Positions 39,001 to 47,549 of a stretch of 64,000 bases of DNA are shown piece after piece. The stretch is from Pseudorhodobacter turbinis (GTDB lineage: Bacteria; Pseudomonadota; Alphaproteobacteria; Rhodobacterales; Rhodobacteraceae), in NCBI RefSeq assembly GCF_005234135.1, contig NZ_CP039964.1, positions 2,100,001 through 2,164,000 on the forward strand. Reading direction: 5' to 3'. The notes under the pieces are model-generated. The model ran no database searches. It saw only the letters and a program-made list of their open reading frames with translations, and was not told the origin of the DNA. The translations under genes were made by a program, and so were the position numbers. Numbering within the stretch: position 1 is the first letter of the stretch; each line of letters opens with the position of its first letter.

Positions 39001-40621
39001 GCAGTTGCCGGGGATGAAGGTCACCGAGTTGATCGCACGGCTGCGCCACTCGACGCCGGGAGTCACGCTGATCTCGCCGCCGCCGCACCATGATATCTAC
39101 TCCATCGAAGATCTGGCGCAGCTGATCTATGATCTGAAACAGATCAACCCGCGCGCCAAGGTGACGGTGAAGCTGGTGTCGAGCTCTGGTGTTGGTACGA
39201 TTGCGGCAGGGGTGGCCAAGGCCAAGGCTGATGTGATCCTGATCTCGGGGCATAACGGCGGCACCGGGGCAAGTCCGGGCACTTCGATCAAATACGCGGG
39301 CCTGCCATGGGAGATGGGCCTGACAGAGGCGCATCAGGTGTTGAGCATGAACAACCTGCGCGAACGGGTCACCCTGCGGACCGATGGCGGCCTGCGTACG
39401 GGGCGCGATATCGTGATGGCGGCAATGCTGGGGGCCGAGGAATACGGCATCGGCACGGCGGCACTGATCGCGATGGGCTGCATCATGGTACGCCAGTGCC
39501 AAAGCAACACCTGCCCGGTCGGCGTTTGCACCCAGAATGACGAACTGCGCAAGAAGTTCACCGGCAATGCGGATAAGGTGGTGAACCTGATCACTTTCTA
39601 TGCGCAAGAGGTTCGGGAAATCCTTGCCTCTATCGGTGTGCGTTCGCTGGATGAAATCATCGGCCGCGCGGATTTGCTGTCGCAGGTCAGCCGTGGCTCG
39701 GCGCATCTGGATGATCTGGACCTGAACCCGTTGTTGATTACCGTCGATGGTGCGCAGCGGATCACCTATGATCGCTCCAAGCCACGCAATGCCGTGCCGG
39801 ATACTCTGGATGCCGAGATCATCCGCGATGGCGCCCGCTTCTTTGAGGATGGCGAAAAGATGCAGCTTTCCTATGCCGTGCGCAACACGCATCGGACCAT
39901 CGGCACGCGCGCATCCAGCCATATCGTGAAACGCTTTGGCATGCGCAATACCCTGCAAGAGGATCACCTGACGGTAAAACTGTCAGGCTCTTGTGGGCAA
40001 TCGCTGGGCGCATTTGCGGCGCGGGGTTTGAAGCTGGAGGTTTACGGCGACGCGAATGACTATGTTGGCAAGGGCCTTTCGGGAGCGACCATCGTGGTGC
40101 GTCCGCAAATGTCCAGCAGGTTGGATGCGTCGCAAAACACCATCATCGGGAACACCGTGCTTTATGGCGCAACCGATGGAAACCTGTTTGCCTGTGGCCG
40201 TGCCGGCGAACGCTTTGCTGTGCGCAACTCGGGTGCGTCGGTGGTGATTGAAGGCTGTGGCACCAACGGTTGCGAATATATGACTGGCGGTGTTGCGGTT
40301 ATTCTCGGCTCTATCGGGGCGAATTTTGGGGCGGGGATGACAGGCGGCATGGCCTATCTCTATGATCCTGAAGGGGTGGCCGAGGATTTCATCAACCCTG
40401 AAAGCCTTGTGACCTGTGCCGTTAGCAACCCCTATTGGGAGGCGCAGCTGCGTGGCTTGATCGAACGTCACGTGGCGGAAACCGGTAGCTTGAAGGGCCA
40501 AGAGATCCTGAATGATTGGGTGCAGGAGCGGGCAAATTTCCTGCAAGCCTGCCCCAAAGAGATGCTGGTACATATTCCACATCCGCTGAGCGATGAGCGG
40601 GATGCGGTGCCCGCAGAATAA
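36080..40621 (+). CDS. gltB: glutamate synthase (NADPH) large subunit
   Basis: 1513-residue alpha subunit, full length for the family. A propeptide of 36 residues precedes the catalytic cysteine (HASCGVGLV, Cys37), the N-terminal amidotransferase nucleophile that releases ammonia from glutamine. The central domain and FMN-binding synthase domain follow (KVTVKLVSSSGVGTIAAGVA, then HNGGTGASPGTSIKYAGLPW). A [3Fe-4S] cluster is bound by CIMVRQCQSNTCPVGVC. The C-terminal beta-helix domain is rich in glycine repeats. It converts 2-oxoglutarate and glutamine to two glutamates with GltD. A terminator follows directly. Confidence 0.97.
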   Translation: MTNSPVYDAAWVAAEEAKRAYMDANSLYKSEDEHASCGVGLVVSISGEPSRSVVQNGINALKAIWHRGAVDADGKTGDGAGIHVQIPVEFFYDQVRRTGHEPDTSKMIAVGQVFLPRTDFGAQERCRTIVETEVLRMGHAIYGWRHVPVETSVLGEKANATRPEIEQILIRCNQDIEQEQFERELYIIRRRIEKAAAAAQIGGLYLCSLSCRSIIYKGMMLAEEVAVFYPDLMDERFESAFAIYHQRYSTNTFPQWWLAQPFRMLAHNGEINTLKGNVNWMRSHEIRMASVTFGDMAEDIKPIIPAGASDSGALDAVFEVMVRSGRNAPFTKTMLVPEAWSKTTTDMPKAWADMYAYCNAVMEPWDGPAALAMTDGRWVCGGLDRNGLRPMRYVVTGDGLLIAGSEAGMVPVDEANVREKGALGPGQMIAVDMQEGKLYHDGVLKDKLASAQPFGDWIEKVVELNDYLINLPEHAGFTGTDLRQRQIAAGYSLEELEQVLAPMAEDGKEMIASMGDDTPAAVLSSIYRPLSHFFRQNFSQVTNPPIDSLRESRVMSLKTRFGNLKNVLDEGSSQTEILLLESPFIANAEFDAMMAHFGDTVSVIDCTFPRGPDALRQGLERIRAEAEDAVRSGAGHLVLTDEHQGPDRVAMPMILATSAVHSWLTRKGLRTFCSMNLRSAECIDPHYFAVLIGCGATTVNAYLAQDSIADRIARNLIAGSLTEAMARYRAAIDAGLLKIMSKMGISVLSSYRGGLNFEAVGLSRAMVAEYFPGMHSRISGIGVSGIQHKLEEVHARGWLGGADVLPIGGIYKSRKSGEKHAWEAQTMHMLQSACDRASFDLWKQYSAAMRANPPIHLRDLLAIKSLGKPVPIEEVESITSIRKRFVTPGMSLGALSPEAHKTLNVAMNRIGAKSDSGEGGEDPAHFLPEANGDNPSAKIKQVASGRFGVTAEYLNACEELEIKVAQGAKPGEGGQLPGMKVTELIARLRHSTPGVTLISPPPHHDIYSIEDLAQLIYDLKQINPRAKVTVKLVSSSGVGTIAAGVAKAKADVILISGHNGGTGASPGTSIKYAGLPWEMGLTEAHQVLSMNNLRERVTLRTDGGLRTGRDIVMAAMLGAEEYGIGTAALIAMGCIMVRQCQSNTCPVGVCTQNDELRKKFTGNADKVVNLITFYAQEVREILASIGVRSLDEIIGRADLLSQVSRGSAHLDDLDLNPLLITVDGAQRITYDRSKPRNAVPDTLDAEIIRDGARFFEDGEKMQLSYAVRNTHRTIGTRASSHIVKRFGMRNTLQEDHLTVKLSGSCGQSLGAFAARGLKLEVYGDANDYVGKGLSGATIVVRPQMSSRLDASQNTIIGNTVLYGATDGNLFACGRAGERFAVRNSGASVVIEGCGTNGCEYMTGGVAVILGSIGANFGAGMTGGMAYLYDPEGVAEDFINPESLVTCAVSNPYWEAQLRGLIERHVAETGSLKGQEILNDWVQERANFLQACPKEMLVHIPHPLSDERDAVPAE

Positions 40622-40629
40622 TACGCACA

Positions 40630-40664
40630 GGCCCGGCGGAATCCTTCGCCGGGCCTTGTTTTTA
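40630..40664 (+). terminator. Rho-independent terminator after gltB
   Basis: GGCCCGGCG and CGCCGGGCC form a perfect 9-bp GC stem with an 8-base loop (GAATCCTT), followed by TTGTTTTTA, eight bases after the gltB stop. Ends the glutamate-synthase operon. Confidence 0.92.
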
Positions 40665-40710
40665 CGGCGTCCTGACTTGAACGCAGGCGGGCTTCGTGTC
40701 TTAACGGGGC

Positions 40711-41415
40711 ATGGTAAAACGCAGCAGAAAATCCAAAGCAAAACCCAAGACCCTGCGCCCGATGCGCTGGGTCACGCGGGCTGTGTTGCTGATTGTGGCC
40801 GTTGTTTTCCTTATCGTGCTGTTGTTTTCACTCATCAACCCGCCCACAACGCTTTACATGTGGAAAGAGGGGCAGCGCCTTGGTGGTGTCAAACATGAAT
40901 GGGCCAGCTGGGATGAGATTGCCCCGGTCATGGCGCGCTCTGCTGTTGCGGCCGAGGATGCGAATTTCTGCCTCCATTGGGGGTTTGATATGGGCGCGAT
41001 CCGTGCGGCGATCGATGAGGGGGGCAATCGCGGTGCCTCCACCCTTAGCCAGCAGGTCGTGAAAAACGTGTTTTTGTGGCACGGCCGCAATTACACGCGC
41101 AAAGCCGCCGAGGCGGTGATCACCCCGATGGTGGAGCTGGTCTGGTCCAAGCGCCGCATCCTTGAGGTGTATCTGAACGTGGCGGAGTTTGATGAAGGCG
41201 TCTTTGGCATCAAAGCCGCCGCCGCCCATTATTTCGCAGTGGAGCCTTCGGGCCTGACTCCGGTACAAGCGGCGCGATTGGCGGCGGTGCTGCCTGACCC
41301 CAAAGGCCGCAATGCCGAGACCCCCACCGCGCGGTTGCGGAAACGTTCGGCCTCTATCCTGGATGGGGCGGAGACGATTCGCCGCGATGGCAGGGCCGCT
41401 TGTTTTGCGCAGTAG
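40711..41415 (+). CDS. mtgA: monofunctional peptidoglycan glycosyltransferase
   Basis: 234-residue GT51 enzyme that polymerises lipid II into glycan strands. A basic N-terminus (KRSRKSKAKPKTLRPMRW) is followed by one membrane anchor (AVLLIVAVVFLIVLLFSLI). Catalytic motifs: EDANFCLHWGFD (Glu), GASTLSQQVVKNVFLW, RKAAEAVITPMVELVWSK and ILEVYLNVAEFDEGVFGIKA. No transpeptidase domain. Starts after the gltB terminator with its own promoter presumably in the short gap. Confidence 0.93.
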   Translation: MVKRSRKSKAKPKTLRPMRWVTRAVLLIVAVVFLIVLLFSLINPPTTLYMWKEGQRLGGVKHEWASWDEIAPVMARSAVAAEDANFCLHWGFDMGAIRAAIDEGGNRGASTLSQQVVKNVFLWHGRNYTRKAAEAVITPMVELVWSKRRILEVYLNVAEFDEGVFGIKAAAAHYFAVEPSGLTPVQAARLAAVLPDPKGRNAETPTARLRKRSASILDGAETIRRDGRAACFAQ

Positions 41416-41490
41416 GCGCGATGCGGGATTGAATTTTACGCCCAATGCCAGCTAAAAGGACTGGGCGTCTTTGTTGAAGGCTACAATCTG

Positions 41491-42156
41491 ATGAACCGTC
41501 TATACCACTTCCCCCTGTCGCCGTTTTGCCGGAAAGTTCGGCTAACTCTTGCGGAAAAAAAGCTGGAGGTGGAACTGGTTGAGGAGCGCTACTGGGAACC
41601 CTCTGCCGATTTTTTACGGCGCAATCCTGCAGGCAAGGTGCCGATCCTGAAGATGGACAGCAAGATGCTGACCGAAAGCCAGGCAATCTGCGAATATCTG
41701 GAGGAAACACATCCGACGCCTCCGCTGATGCCCCGCGATCCCGAGGAACGCTTTGAGGTGCGCAAGCTTTGTGCTTGGTTTGATGACAAGTTTCACAAAG
41801 AGGTCACGTCCAACCTGGTCTATGAGCGGGTGAACAAGAAGGTGATGAAGCTGGGCTACCCCGACAGCAAGGCGGTAAAGCTTGGGGCGCAGCGGATCAA
41901 ATACCATCTGGATTATATGGCATGGCTGCTCGATCAACGCCGTTGGCTTGCCGGCGATGTGATGACCCTCGCCGATTTTACGGCGGCAGCGCACCTTAGC
42001 TGTCTTGATTACATCTCTGATGTTGATTGGAACCGATCCACCAACGTGAAGGATTGGTACGCGAAAATCAAATCGCGCCCCTCGTTCCGCCCGCTACTGG
42101 CCGATCAGGTGCCGGGTTTTCCGCCACCCTCCCATTACGCAGATTTGGATTTTTAG
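41491..42156 (+). CDS. glutathione S-transferase
   Basis: 221 residues. The N-terminal thioredoxin-like domain has SPFCRKVRLTLAEKKL (active-site region), NPAGKVPILKMDSKMLTESQ (cis-Pro and gamma-Glu-binding ES) and an all-helical C-terminal domain with LAGDVMTLADFTAAAHL. Conjugates or transfers glutathione to unknown electrophiles. Its stop codon overlaps the stop of the opposite-strand sulfotransferase gene (TTAG), so the two are convergent with no spacer. Confidence 0.9.
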   Translation: MNRLYHFPLSPFCRKVRLTLAEKKLEVELVEERYWEPSADFLRRNPAGKVPILKMDSKMLTESQAICEYLEETHPTPPLMPRDPEERFEVRKLCAWFDDKFHKEVTSNLVYERVNKKVMKLGYPDSKAVKLGAQRIKYHLDYMAWLLDQRRWLAGDVMTLADFTAAAHLSCLDYISDVDWNRSTNVKDWYAKIKSRPSFRPLLADQVPGFPPPSHYADLDF

Positions 42157-43541
42157 GCCCAGTTCTCAAAGCCATAGCCGATGTAATCACGGTTATAGGC
42201 GTCGCGGGTCGCGGCCTCGATCTCTTCGTCATAGATTTGGGACAGAATACCCATTGAGGGATCGGGCGTGGCGGGCAAGGGCGGGCAATCCACACCAAGC
42301 TCGGTCGCGATAAAGCCAAGACCCATGGCAAGGCTTTCCTCTCTCAATACAAGGTCGGGGCCTTGGAATTGCGCGAAACCCTGGATCACGGCGGTTTGGC
42401 TGGCAAAATGCGGGTCGATTCGCAGGCCGGTTTGCCCTGCCACGTTAAGTTTGAGGAAGCGTAGAAAATCGAGGAACGCTTGCCGGTGGGCATTAAGCGG
42501 CATCACTGTGCCGGGTTCGGGAAGCGCGATCTTGTAGCTTTTGATCAAACCGTCCCGGATCTTCGGCAAGGCGCCTGTCAGGATTTGGCTACAAAACCCG
42601 GCATGGGCACGGGCAACCGGATGGCGCAATACGGTAAAGCTGCGATGTTTGGGCGTATTGCGCAGCCATTGACGCAGGGTTTTCTGGCTGAAATTCCCTG
42701 TCATGGGCCCCAGACCCGAAAGCCACTGCATAGCGTCCTCTTCCGGTCCTCCGCGCAGTGGCATGTAAAGCGCCCCGCCTGCAGCCACGAATGAGGGGAT
42801 CGCGGGGGCGCGACGCGGCTCAAAATTCGGGGTGCGTGACAGGTTGAAACGGTCAAGCCCAGCAAGGGCCGCAGCCATTTCGTCGTAGTTTTCTACCTTT
42901 TCGGAGATCTCTTCGGGGTTTTGCTTTTTGAGCGTCGTATCCGGCGCAGCGAGCGTTCCTTCAATCCCCAGAAACCGGGCAAGACCGTTTAGGACATCGG
43001 TGTCGTTGATATCCTCATAGTCGATGTAGAATGCGGTTTGGCCACTGGTTTGCAACCCGTGCATCAGGCGCAGCTGGAAGTCTTGCAATTGTGCCAGATG
43101 AGCAGAAAATTCGGGCGCATCAAAATGTGCCTTGGCCGTTTTCAAGCGCTTTGCCTGCGTCAGTTTCCATTGGCCTGTGGCCTGCGCGATTTTCCAGCTG
43201 ACATAGCTTTCCACGGGATTGCGGGTTAAAATAATTTTTGCGCAACGAGGATCGGTAAGAACGGCAGGCAGAACACGCGGGTCGTGGTCGTGAAAATACC
43301 GAAACCCAGAAAGCCCCTCGGTCTGCTTGCGCATGTGTTGCAACAACAACAGCGGATCGGCCTCTCGCTGGGCCAATGTGACCCCGAAGGCCTCTTCTTG
43401 GTTCAGCTTGCCGATGAAATGCGGGTTGAACGCTTCACCATGGCAGGCCACTCCGGGCATAGCATTGAGGTTTGCCTCAAGAAAATTGCTGCCCGTACGC
43501 ATTTCGGCAAGCAGGACGAAGCTGTCAAATGGTCGTTTCAA
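42153..43541 (-). CDS. two-module sulfotransferase-like protein
   Basis: 462 residues. The N-terminal half has the PAPS 5'-phosphosulfate loop (LLAEMRTGSNFLEANLNAM) and the 3'-phosphate-binding strand/helix (KIILTRNPVESYVSWK), as in Stf0/NodH-type sulfotransferases. The C-terminal half contains a second block of similar type (SFTVLRHPVARAHAGFCSQI) without an obvious 5' loop, so it may be a degenerate or helper module. It likely transfers sulfate from PAPS to a surface glycan. Last of three adjacent minus-strand glycan genes; a PAP-removing phosphatase (CysQ) is encoded in the same cluster. Confidence 0.82.
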   Translation of the reverse strand: MKRPFDSFVLLAEMRTGSNFLEANLNAMPGVACHGEAFNPHFIGKLNQEEAFGVTLAQREADPLLLLQHMRKQTEGLSGFRYFHDHDPRVLPAVLTDPRCAKIILTRNPVESYVSWKIAQATGQWKLTQAKRLKTAKAHFDAPEFSAHLAQLQDFQLRLMHGLQTSGQTAFYIDYEDINDTDVLNGLARFLGIEGTLAAPDTTLKKQNPEEISEKVENYDEMAAALAGLDRFNLSRTPNFEPRRAPAIPSFVAAGGALYMPLRGGPEEDAMQWLSGLGPMTGNFSQKTLRQWLRNTPKHRSFTVLRHPVARAHAGFCSQILTGALPKIRDGLIKSYKIALPEPGTVMPLNAHRQAFLDFLRFLKLNVAGQTGLRIDPHFASQTAVIQGFAQFQGPDLVLREESLAMGLGFIATELGVDCPPLPATPDPSMGILSQIYDEEIEAATRDAYNRDYIGYGFENWA

Positions 43542-43545
43542 AGCG

Positions 43546-45249
43546 CTACCTTACCAGATAAGGCCGACCCCTGCGGACGGCGTTTTGGTGTATATTGTCG
43601 TCAACCGGAAAGTCGCCCATCAGCATCGGCTGCATGCCCTGATTGCGCAGGTTTTGCAGGAATTGACCGAATCCGGAAAGGTCGGTCATGCGCGGCGCCT
43701 CGTTCAGACGGCGCAGCGCACGGGGGCTGATTTCATCCACTATGGATTGCAAGGGTTCCATAGGGTTCTCAACGAATTCCGCCAGATTCCAAATGCGATA
43801 TCGGGCCTTGGTCCAAGGGCTGCTTAATATATTAAGGTGCTCTTGTTCCAGCCGTTGCAGGCGCGCGGCCTTTTCCCGGATTTCCAAAAAATTCAGGTTG
43901 GACTTGAACAAGGGCACTGCCCAAGCTCCTGATATCACGGAGATGGTTGCATTGGGATCCTTGGCAAGTTGCCAGTTGATCGCCTGATTGTCAGCCGGGC
44001 CGAATTGGAAACATTGCCGCTCGCCCCGCGTATTCCACAGCAGGTTCGACAGGAAACTTTTGGGATTGTAGTCGCGGATCGGGGCAGAATCGGACATTGC
44101 ACCATTATAGACCGCTTCGCGGCCTGAATATTCCACCCGCTCCAGCGAGAAGAGATGCCCATGTACGCGCGTTCCGGTCATCTTTCCCAGCCAGGGTTCG
44201 AAATTCTCGAACAGGTCGGAAAACCCCTCAAACACTGAATATGGCGATGCGCTTTTGCCATTCTCCCAATCCTCGTTGGGAAACCGGCTTTGCATATAAA
44301 GACCTGATCGCCCTTTTGTCCGCCGCGCGATCGCCCTTGAAAAAAGGCGGTCAATTTTACCCGGGTTGGGTTCTGCTGCTGTTTGCTGCTCGGTCCCTTT
44401 GGTCAGAAAAACACGGTAGAGCTTTTTGGCATGGGGCCAGGTTTTGCGCGCGACAAAGCAGTCAGACCGCCGCAATAGTTGCAGATGGTCATCATAGAAA
44501 ATATGCGGTTTGCCCTGAAAGTCGAATTTCGACAGGGTCAGGGAGCGGCTTTCGATATTCGATGAAAACCGTCTAACCTGTGTTTGAAAGTAGGATTCAT
44601 CGGGAATCCAGACGCGCCGAAAGTAGCGGTCAATTATCGGCCGCTCCGGGTCTTCCAGAATGGCAGAGAGGGTTCTGCGCGTCAGGCACCACCATTGGCT
44701 GCCCAGATGCGGGACAACGCCTGTCGGGATTTTTCGTTTGAAGCGCACACGGCGTTGTAGTTTGACGTAGCCGTCAAACAGGTGGCGGTGTTTGCGCCAT
44801 GAGAATGGAAACCGCAATGTGAAGCGTTCAAGATCCAACCCGCCAATCGTCCAGTCGACATCTGCGGTTGTGACGGATTCGATGAAATCGGTACGGGGAC
44901 GGCTGTCCAGATATGCAGCAAGCTCGCGCACTGGCCGCAGTGGCAGACAGGAGCCGGACGCAAGGTAGATATGGCTTGCGCCGGGAAAGTCCTGCAACAT
45001 GATGATGGCGGCGGCTTGCGTGGCGGCTACAATTCCCCAGGTTCCCCATTCGCAGGCATAGCGTCCGGAAAAGCGGATATCGGGCAGGTCCGCCAATGAG
45101 GATTGTAGTGCTTCGAATTCCGCGCATGGGACGCGTTTATCGACGTGGATCACGACAGGGCAGCCATGATTGGCCCAATGGCGCGCAACCTGTGCCGCGC
45201 GGTCCAGGGCGGTGTGACACAGCATAATGATGCCAACACTCATGCCCAA
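43546..45249 (-). CDS. branch-type glycosyltransferase with DUF5928 domain
   Basis: 567 residues. N-terminal 270 residues: core-2/I-branching (beta-1,6-N-acetylglucosaminyltransferase/xylosyltransferase-like, GT14) domain, with VGIIMLCHTALDRAAQVARH at the start, HIYLASGSCLPLRPV and GSQWWCLTRRTL. The C-terminal part is of the DUF5928 type found attached to this domain in Rhodobacterales; its role is unknown. It starts inside the upstream glycosyltransferase gene (10-base overlap). Probably adds a GlcNAc or xylose branch to a polysaccharide or surface protein. Confidence 0.82.
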   Translation of the reverse strand: MGMSVGIIMLCHTALDRAAQVARHWANHGCPVVIHVDKRVPCAEFEALQSSLADLPDIRFSGRYACEWGTWGIVAATQAAAIIMLQDFPGASHIYLASGSCLPLRPVRELAAYLDSRPRTDFIESVTTADVDWTIGGLDLERFTLRFPFSWRKHRHLFDGYVKLQRRVRFKRKIPTGVVPHLGSQWWCLTRRTLSAILEDPERPIIDRYFRRVWIPDESYFQTQVRRFSSNIESRSLTLSKFDFQGKPHIFYDDHLQLLRRSDCFVARKTWPHAKKLYRVFLTKGTEQQTAAEPNPGKIDRLFSRAIARRTKGRSGLYMQSRFPNEDWENGKSASPYSVFEGFSDLFENFEPWLGKMTGTRVHGHLFSLERVEYSGREAVYNGAMSDSAPIRDYNPKSFLSNLLWNTRGERQCFQFGPADNQAINWQLAKDPNATISVISGAWAVPLFKSNLNFLEIREKAARLQRLEQEHLNILSSPWTKARYRIWNLAEFVENPMEPLQSIVDEISPRALRRLNEAPRMTDLSGFGQFLQNLRNQGMQPMLMGDFPVDDNIHQNAVRRGRPYLVR

Positions 45250-46250
45250 TTCCCCTTGGACATCAGGCCCAAAATCTCCAACTGGCGCCAGTTGATATAT
45301 TTTTCAGACCATTTACACCACAAGTCGGGGTTATCCTGTAGCGCGGCCTTATAGGCTTTGTATTCGTGGCTATTGGCATAATGCTGCCTGCGCTTCATCT
45401 CCTCCTCTGCCTTGGAGGCGAAAGTATCAAGAAATTTGGCATGTAGCAGGCAGCCGCTTGCCTTTTCTCCGCCCCATTCGTCATAGACGAGGTTCAACCC
45501 GCGCGGCAGCAGCGTATGGGTCGAAGAGGCGTAGGCGTATCGCCATTGCCATTTCACCAAAGGGGTCTTGTTTAGCGCAGGCGCACGCTCTGGTGCATCG
45601 GGAAAGAAGACGCGTGCACGCGGCCCGCCCTGTATCCAAAGGTTGCCATATTTCGCGTTGCGAGAGATCGTGTAATTGCCGCTGTCAAACCATTGGGCAA
45701 TTTCGAACGGATCCTGACCCTCTTTGTATGGCCGCGTGTTGATCGGCCCCTTGGGATACATATCCAACAGCATGGCCGAAAAGGACTTGATCGATGATGC
45801 ATCAAGCCAATCTGTCAGCGCGCGCAATGGGCGGGTGTCGCAAAAGGGGTAGATGAAGAATTCATCCGGATCGACAACCAGCGTCCAGTGATTATGCCCG
45901 TAACGCATTTGCAGCCAGTTTAGCCAATCCACGCCGAAACGCGCCCGTTTATAACTATGTTTCGTGTGCCACAAAGAAACATCCGCCTGCGCCTGAAGGT
46001 ATTCGCGTGACCCATCATCGCTATCATTGTCGACGATTAGAAAATGATTAATGCCCAACCCGCGATAATATTTCAGGAAATATGGCAAGCGCACACGTTC
46101 ATTGCGAAGTGTAGAAAAGAGCAAAATATCGGTGGGTTTGATTGCTTTTGTGCGTTTGGCAATAGATATCAATTCGCGCCTCTTGCGAAAAGCACGAAAC
46201 AGCCAGCGTTTGCGGGCAATTCGTAACCGATATCGAGAGATAATGCTCAC
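45240..46250 (-). CDS. glycosyltransferase family 2/92-like
   Basis: 336 residues: a basic N-terminus, then LLFSTLRNERVRLPYFLKYY, LIVDNDSDDGSREYL and the metal-binding VVDPDEFFIYPF (DxD-like), the Glyco_tranf_2_4 pattern. Cytoplasmic, no membrane segments. Donor sugar unknown. Upstream member of the three-gene glycan set; overlaps the DUF5928 gene. Confidence 0.83.
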   Translation of the reverse strand: MSIISRYRLRIARKRWLFRAFRKRRELISIAKRTKAIKPTDILLFSTLRNERVRLPYFLKYYRGLGINHFLIVDNDSDDGSREYLQAQADVSLWHTKHSYKRARFGVDWLNWLQMRYGHNHWTLVVDPDEFFIYPFCDTRPLRALTDWLDASSIKSFSAMLLDMYPKGPINTRPYKEGQDPFEIAQWFDSGNYTISRNAKYGNLWIQGGPRARVFFPDAPERAPALNKTPLVKWQWRYAYASSTHTLLPRGLNLVYDEWGGEKASGCLLHAKFLDTFASKAEEEMKRRQHYANSHEYKAYKAALQDNPDLWCKWSEKYINWRQLEILGLMSKGNWA

Positions 46251-46313
46251 ACGTTACTTTCCAAAAGGCAGGCCCTTATTATGGGGTAGAGATCCCTTAC
46301 ACATTAACCGGTA

Positions 46314-47546
46314 TCAAGCGATACTTAAGACAGTGTTGAAATGGTCTTCCCAGCGCGGAATTAGTCCCGTTTGGTGTTTTGATGCCCCATGTGTCCATCC
46401 TGCAGGCTGTTGAGCATCACTTCTGGCCATGAAGCGGATGATTGCTTCCTGCCAAGAATAGCCATCCTCCAAAGCGAGGTAAACGGGGTATTCCCCCAAG
46501 GTTTCGCGGTAGATAGGCAGGGGGGGCAGGAGCACTGGGACACCGAGGCTTGCCGCCTCAAGTGGGGGGAGGCCGTAACCCTCAACGAGGCTGGGGAACA
46601 GGAGCGCCCGCGCATTGGCAAGCAAGCCCATAACCTGCCTGTCGGGCAGGTTCGGCATCTCAAACACAGTGCGGTTCAGGAAGGGCAGCGCATCAAGACG
46701 TTGAAAAAGCGCCTCATTCGCCCAGCCGCGACGGCCAAGGATCAGCAGGTCGGGAATGCTCTCGTCGGGCAGGTCGCGGTGAAATGTCTCCCATAGATCC
46801 AGAAGGAATGCATGGTTTTTACGCGGCTCAATCGTGCCAACCGTCACGAAGTAAGGCTTGGCACGCGGGCTAACCGGCGCAGGATCGGGGGGGAGGATGC
46901 CCAAAGGCGCCACGATGCCCGAAGGTGTGCGGCCATGGCGCGACAGGTGGCCCTCGGTCAGCGTGCGCGTGACGCAGGCAGTGTGGATAACCAAATCGGC
47001 ATGGGTGGCGGTTGCGGCCAGCTTGCGTTCAAAGCTTTGGACAGTGTCCGCACGTGTGAAAGCCGGATGGTCCATAGGAATTGTGTCATGGAGCATAACC
47101 GAGACAGTCCCGCCCGCAGCCTTTACCGCCGTCAGGCCCTTGTCTGTCAGGTTCGCGTGTCCGACATTGAGGTAAGAGAACCCCTGCGGAAGGTGCAGCT
47201 GCAACATCTGCTGCAAGCGCCCTTGGCGCGCCCGTGCGATGGAAAGCCTGCGGGCTGCGGTCTCTGCCTTGGCGCGTAGGGAATCTTTGCGTTGCGTCAA
47301 ACGAGAGAGGATATCGGCGCGGGGCAGCGGTATACGTCCGTTGACCAAATCCTGAAAAGCGCCCATCCCTTCGCGGTCCAGTAATAAATAACCAAGCTGG
47401 CTGCGAATCAGGCCGAAAACAGGAAGCGGAGCACCAAGAAGCTGCCCAAGATAGGCAGCCTCTACCCTGTCCACCCCGGTTGGCTGCCCTTTGCCTATGC
47501 GTGAAAGTAGACGCGTCAGGTCAAGCAGCCGGGCCGGGGGGGCCAT
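46314..47546 (-). CDS. glycosyltransferase family 4
   Basis: 410-residue GT-B fold enzyme: FVTVGTIEPRKNHAFLLDLW, then the EX7E retaining signature in SLVEGYGLPPLEAASLGVPV. The N-terminus has RLLSRIGKGQPTGVDRVEAA, common in capsule and LPS mannosyl/rhamnosyltransferases. Its start lies three bases after the galU stop in the same direction, so galU and this gene are co-transcribed. Acceptor not known. Confidence 0.87.
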   Translation of the reverse strand: MAPPARLLDLTRLLSRIGKGQPTGVDRVEAAYLGQLLGAPLPVFGLIRSQLGYLLLDREGMGAFQDLVNGRIPLPRADILSRLTQRKDSLRAKAETAARRLSIARARQGRLQQMLQLHLPQGFSYLNVGHANLTDKGLTAVKAAGGTVSVMLHDTIPMDHPAFTRADTVQSFERKLAATATHADLVIHTACVTRTLTEGHLSRHGRTPSGIVAPLGILPPDPAPVSPRAKPYFVTVGTIEPRKNHAFLLDLWETFHRDLPDESIPDLLILGRRGWANEALFQRLDALPFLNRTVFEMPNLPDRQVMGLLANARALLFPSLVEGYGLPPLEAASLGVPVLLPPLPIYRETLGEYPVYLALEDGYSWQEAIIRFMARSDAQQPAGWTHGASKHQTGLIPRWEDHFNTVLSIA

Positions 47547-47549
47547 GGC

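Noticed and set aside
37556..39967. 803-codon open frame antisense to gltB (and a 568-codon one at 35795-37501)
   Set aside because: Shadow frames caused by the GC-rich codon pattern of gltB; no family motifs, histidine/arginine-heavy composition, no ribosome site.
36080..40621. Possible CRISPR array or tandem repeats anywhere in the window
   Set aside because: No series of regularly spaced repeats was seen; the glycine-rich repeats at the gltB C-terminus are protein-level repeats of the beta-helix.
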